Shown here: piece after piece, positions 4,966 to 5,909 of the stretch
Numbering within the stretch: the first letter of the stretch is position 1
Layout: each line of letters begins with the position of its first letter
DNA from: an uncultured Faecalibacterium sp.
GTDB lineage: Bacteria; Bacillota; Clostridia; Oscillospirales; Ruminococcaceae
DNA: 5,909 nt
NCBI GenBank assembly: GCA_902463235.1
Contig: CABQER010000054.1
Coordinates: 1 to 5,909 of the forward strand
Direction: 5' to 3'
Notes under the pieces: model-generated
Database searches by the model: none
What the model saw: only the letters and a program-made list of their open reading frames with translations
Told to the model about the DNA's origin: nothing
Made by a program: the position numbers and the translations under genes

Positions 4966-5909
4966 ATGAAACATGAAAAATTCAAGGTGACCCCGCTGGA
5001 GCGGTCATGGATCCTGTACGATGTGGGCAACTCGGCCTTTGTGCTGATGATCGCCACACTGGTGCCCATTTTCTTTAATGCGCTGGCCGAGGCCGGGGGA
5101 TTGAGTCCGGTGAACTATCTGGCCTACTGGGGCTATGCAAGCTCGGTGGTCACGGTGATCACGGCAGTGCTGGGGCCGATTTTGGGCACGCTGGCCGATA
5201 CCAGAGGCTTTAAAAAGCCCATCTTCATGCTCTGCCTGTTCGTGGGCGTGGCAGGCTGCTGTGCTATGGGCCTTGCCACTACATGGCTGCCGTTCCTGAT
5301 TATCTTCATCCTTGCAAAGATCGGCTTTTCGGGCAGTCTGGTGTTCTACGATTCCATGCTGGGCGATGTGACCACCCCGGAACGCATGGATGTTGTGTCT
5401 TCGCAGGGCTATGCATGGGGCTACATTGGCAGCTGCGTGCCCTTTGTGGTGTGTCTGGCGCTGGTGCTGGGCAGCGGGGCCATCGGCCTGAGCCAGATGA
5501 CCGCCCTTTCCGTGGCGCTGCTCATCACCGCTGTGTGGTGGCTGGGCACCACCCTGCCGCTGCTGCGGAGCTATAAGCAGATCAACTATGTGGAGGTAGA
5601 GCAGCACGCCATCCGGCAGAGCTTTGTGCGCATCGGCCACACCCTCAAGCATCTGCGCGAGGATAAGCAGGTGTTCTGGTTCCTGCTGGCCTTCTTCTGC
5701 TACATCGACGGCGTGTATACCATCATCGATATGGCCACCGCCTACGGAACGGCACTGGGGCTGGAGACCACCGGCCTTTTGCTGGCCCTGCTGGTAACGC
5801 AGATCGTGGCCTTCCCTTCGGCGCTGATCTTTGGTCGGCTGAGCGCAAAATATCCGTCCAGCCAGCTTATCCCGGTCTGCATCGCAGCCTACACCGGCAT
5901 TGCGGTGTT
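4966..5909 (+). CDS. Atg22/UMF1-type major facilitator superfamily transporter (partial, C-terminus off the right edge)
   Basis: Multi-spanning membrane transporter of the UMF1 (vacuole effluxer Atg22-like) branch of the major facilitator superfamily; 314 residues are visible of an expected 420-460. The family hallmark W-x-LYD-x-x-NSAF appears as SWILYDVGNSAFVLM (14-28) in the first helix. GPILGTLADTRGFKKP (70-85) is the MFS motif-A loop between helices 2 and 3. Next come FYDSMLGDV (127-135) and SSQGYAWGYIG (145-155), also typical of this branch. Hydrophobic segments follow at about 88-104, 107-125, 154-170 and 180-200, then a charged central loop (about 201-235) and the second half from 236. 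The substrate is unknown; amino acids or other small metabolites are possible. GAGG lies 7 bases before the ATG, directly after a G-C hairpin. No clear promoter is visible in the spacer, so it may be read through from the phospholipase-like gene. Confidence 0.92.
   Translation, partial: MKHEKFKVTPLERSWILYDVGNSAFVLMIATLVPIFFNALAEAGGLSPVNYLAYWGYASSVVTVITAVLGPILGTLADTRGFKKPIFMLCLFVGVAGCCAMGLATTWLPFLIIFILAKIGFSGSLVFYDSMLGDVTTPERMDVVSSQGYAWGYIGSCVPFVVCLALVLGSGAIGLSQMTALSVALLITAVWWLGTTLPLLRSYKQINYVEVEQHAIRQSFVRIGHTLKHLREDKQVFWFLLAFFCYIDGVYTIIDMATAYGTALGLETTGLLLALLVTQIVAFPSALIFGRLSAKYPSSQLIPVCIAAYTGIAV

Noticed and set aside
5005..5652. Minus-strand open frame of about 215 codons, rich in His and Gln, opposite the MFS gene
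   Set aside because: The His/Gln-rich composition is what reading hydrophobic codons backwards produces. The plus strand carries the UMF1 signature and a ribosome site.

Overview
The window most resembles a chromosome segment from a gut Clostridia species of the Oscillospiraceae/Ruminococcaceae group, with Faecalibacterium or a close relative as the best guess. The grounds are the G+C-rich codon use combined with Gram-positive signals: strong GGAGG-type ribosome binding sites, sigma-A promoters, a lipoprotein signal and an intrinsic terminator. A short palindromic repeat of a kind I associate with Faecalibacterium-like genomes points the same way. The genus is inferred from style, not from a marker gene.

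Left part (1-2438, minus strand): an amino-acid ABC importer operon transcribed right to left. A promoter at 2408-2438 drives the permease (2350-1667), then the ATPase (start 1648, only 18 bases after the permease stop). A spacer carrying the palindromic repeat follows, and then the substrate-binding lipoprotein (start 698, running off the left edge). Permease and binding protein both look most like the L-cystine branch of the polar amino acid transporters, but the substrate is inferred. The permease would homodimerise in the membrane, two ATPase subunits would power it, and the anchored lipoprotein would deliver ligand outside the cell.

Centre (2351-2708): a 358-base divergent intergenic region. 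It holds the minus-strand operon promoter with an operator-like inverted repeat, a good plus-strand promoter for gpsA (2581-2609), and a roughly 90-base gpsA leader with two hairpins. I see no extra gene in it. gpsA (2709-3743) encodes NAD(P)H-dependent glycerol-3-phosphate dehydrogenase, which supplies the glycerol-3-phosphate backbone of phospholipids. It stands alone and ends in a strong intrinsic terminator (3756-3791).

Right part (3792-5909, plus strand): a zinc-dependent phospholipase C-family protein without a signal peptide (3959-4756), with its own likely extended -10 promoter. Next comes a 209-base spacer rich in stem-loops (4757-4965), then the first 314 codons of an Atg22/UMF1-type major facilitator transporter (4966 to the right edge).

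All six genes belong to known families and the window looks like ordinary core chromosome. I see no mobile element, CRISPR array, tRNA or rRNA. The less explained parts are non-coding (the intra-operon repeat, the gpsA leader, the structured spacer before the transporter), plus an unusual insertion in the ATPase and the unknown role of the intracellular phospholipase C-like protein.
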